In this document: positions 63,590 through 64,000 of the stretch, piece by piece
How the letters are laid out: every line of letters starts with the position of its first letter
Position numbering within the stretch: the stretch's first letter is position 1
Assembly: GCA_038329845.1 (NCBI GenBank)
Contig: JBBQNJ010000001.1
Location: 124,001-188,000, forward strand
Length of the DNA stretch: 64,000 nt
From: JBBQNJ01 sp038329845
Lineage (GTDB): Bacteria; Planctomycetota; Phycisphaerae; Tepidisphaerales; Tepidisphaeraceae
Direction of reading: 5' to 3'
Translations under genes and position numbers: made by a program
Notes under the pieces: model-generated
Told to the model about the DNA's origin: nothing
The model's input: only the letters and a program-made list of their open reading frames with translations
Database searches by the model: none

Positions 63590-64000
63590 ATGATGCGCGG
63601 AACCTGCTTTTTCGGCTGGATGCTCTTTACGATGACGATTCTCGCCACTGCGGCACCGGTGAAGTCGGCGGCTCGCCCGGAAGGGGGCAAATTCACCGCC
63701 GTGCGACTGGCCAAGGCGCCGGTCCTCGACGGCAAGATCGAACCGGGGGAATGGGACGGGGCGTTGACCACCTCGGGGGTCATGGCCGCGTTCGATTACA
63801 CGCTGTTGACGGCCAAGACCGAGATGTCCGTCGGGTTCGACGACACCAAGCTCCACTTCATGTTCCGTTGCTGGCGCTCGGCCGGTGAATCGAAACTGAG
63901 CAAGAGCGTGCGCAGCAACGACGGCTACTCCTTCGGCGATCCGTCGGTGGAGGTGTGGGTCTCCCCGCCCAAGGCGATCCCCGAGACCTACCAAAGCGTC
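63590..64000 (+). CDS. Secreted CBM9-like protein, 5' end only
   Basis: At least 137 residues, cut by the window end. AGGAG lies four bases before the first of two consecutive ATGs. The signal peptide is MMRGTCFFGWMLFTMTILAT with likely cleavage near the following Ala/Pro stretch. The body begins with the family 9-like pattern APVLDGKIEPGEWDGA and later MSVGFDDTKLHFMFRCW and DPSVEVWVSPP, similar to the lipoprotein at 16397. Possibly a sugar-binding module of a larger secreted enzyme. Confidence 0.75.
   Translation, partial: MMRGTCFFGWMLFTMTILATAAPVKSAARPEGGKFTAVRLAKAPVLDGKIEPGEWDGALTTSGVMAAFDYTLLTAKTEMSVGFDDTKLHFMFRCWRSAGESKLSKSVRSNDGYSFGDPSVEVWVSPPKAIPETYQSV

Overview
The window is high-G+C bacterial DNA and most resembles a planctomycete, probably of the class Phycisphaerae. 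That placement is an inference from gene content: a secreted protein with a VPLPA-type CTERM tail, a formylglycine sulfatase, several long-bodied pseudopilin-like proteins, a PQQ-propeller and an NHL-propeller protein, CBM9-like secreted proteins, and many low-complexity Pro/Ala/Thr proteins. No rRNA, tRNA, CRISPR array, transposase or phage gene was seen. Coding density is high. The spacers are unusual because they are littered with short repeats.

Layout. 1-6.4 kb: a Pro/Ala-rich membrane protein, a small LigD_N-like protein and dxs (MEP isoprenoid pathway), then minus-strand unknowns including a membrane protein with an N-terminal HTH. 6.4-14.9 kb: a Gfo/Idh/MocA oxidoreductase, then phoU, a PhoR-type kinase, serA, a polytopic membrane protein and a PhoB-type regulator. 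14.9-17.5 kb: a long leader region, the VPLPA-CTERM protein with a strong terminator, and a CBM9-like lipoprotein. 17.5-29.5 kb: one co-directional minus-strand run of eight genes (small protein, RbsA-type ATPase, glycyl-radical activase, glycyl radical enzyme, a permease fused to an NHL propeller, a large VWA protein, a small protein, MoxR). 29.6-35.6 kb: a DHH phosphoesterase and pstSCAB. 35.8-43.6 kb: a five-gene pseudopilin cluster ending in an 1122-residue GspK-like protein with a lamin-tail-like insert. 43.7-57.98 kb: CHAD protein, Nif3, CysH, sulfatase, UbiD decarboxylase, ispH, DUF1015 protein, an E2/UBC-fold protein lacking the catalytic Cys, 2-Cys peroxiredoxin, PQQ propeller, nadC. 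58.0-63.4 kb: a repeat array and part of a complex I cluster (nuoG, an unknown secreted protein, nuoH, nuoI). 63.6 kb to the end: the start of another secreted CBM9-like protein.

How the genes fit together. The phosphate system is complete in function (Pst transporter, PhoU, kinase, regulator) but split into blocks about 20 kb apart. dxs and ispH are the first and last committed MEP enzymes. The pseudopilin genes give a set of minor pseudopilins without secretin, ATPase or platform genes nearby. Some of the most curious items are the permease-NHL fusion, the glycyl-radical cluster with unmatched transporter parts, the Cys-less UBC protein, and several places where repeats or short duplications have reached into gene ends (a pseudopilin leader, the CHAD/nif3 junction, the ubiD 3' end).
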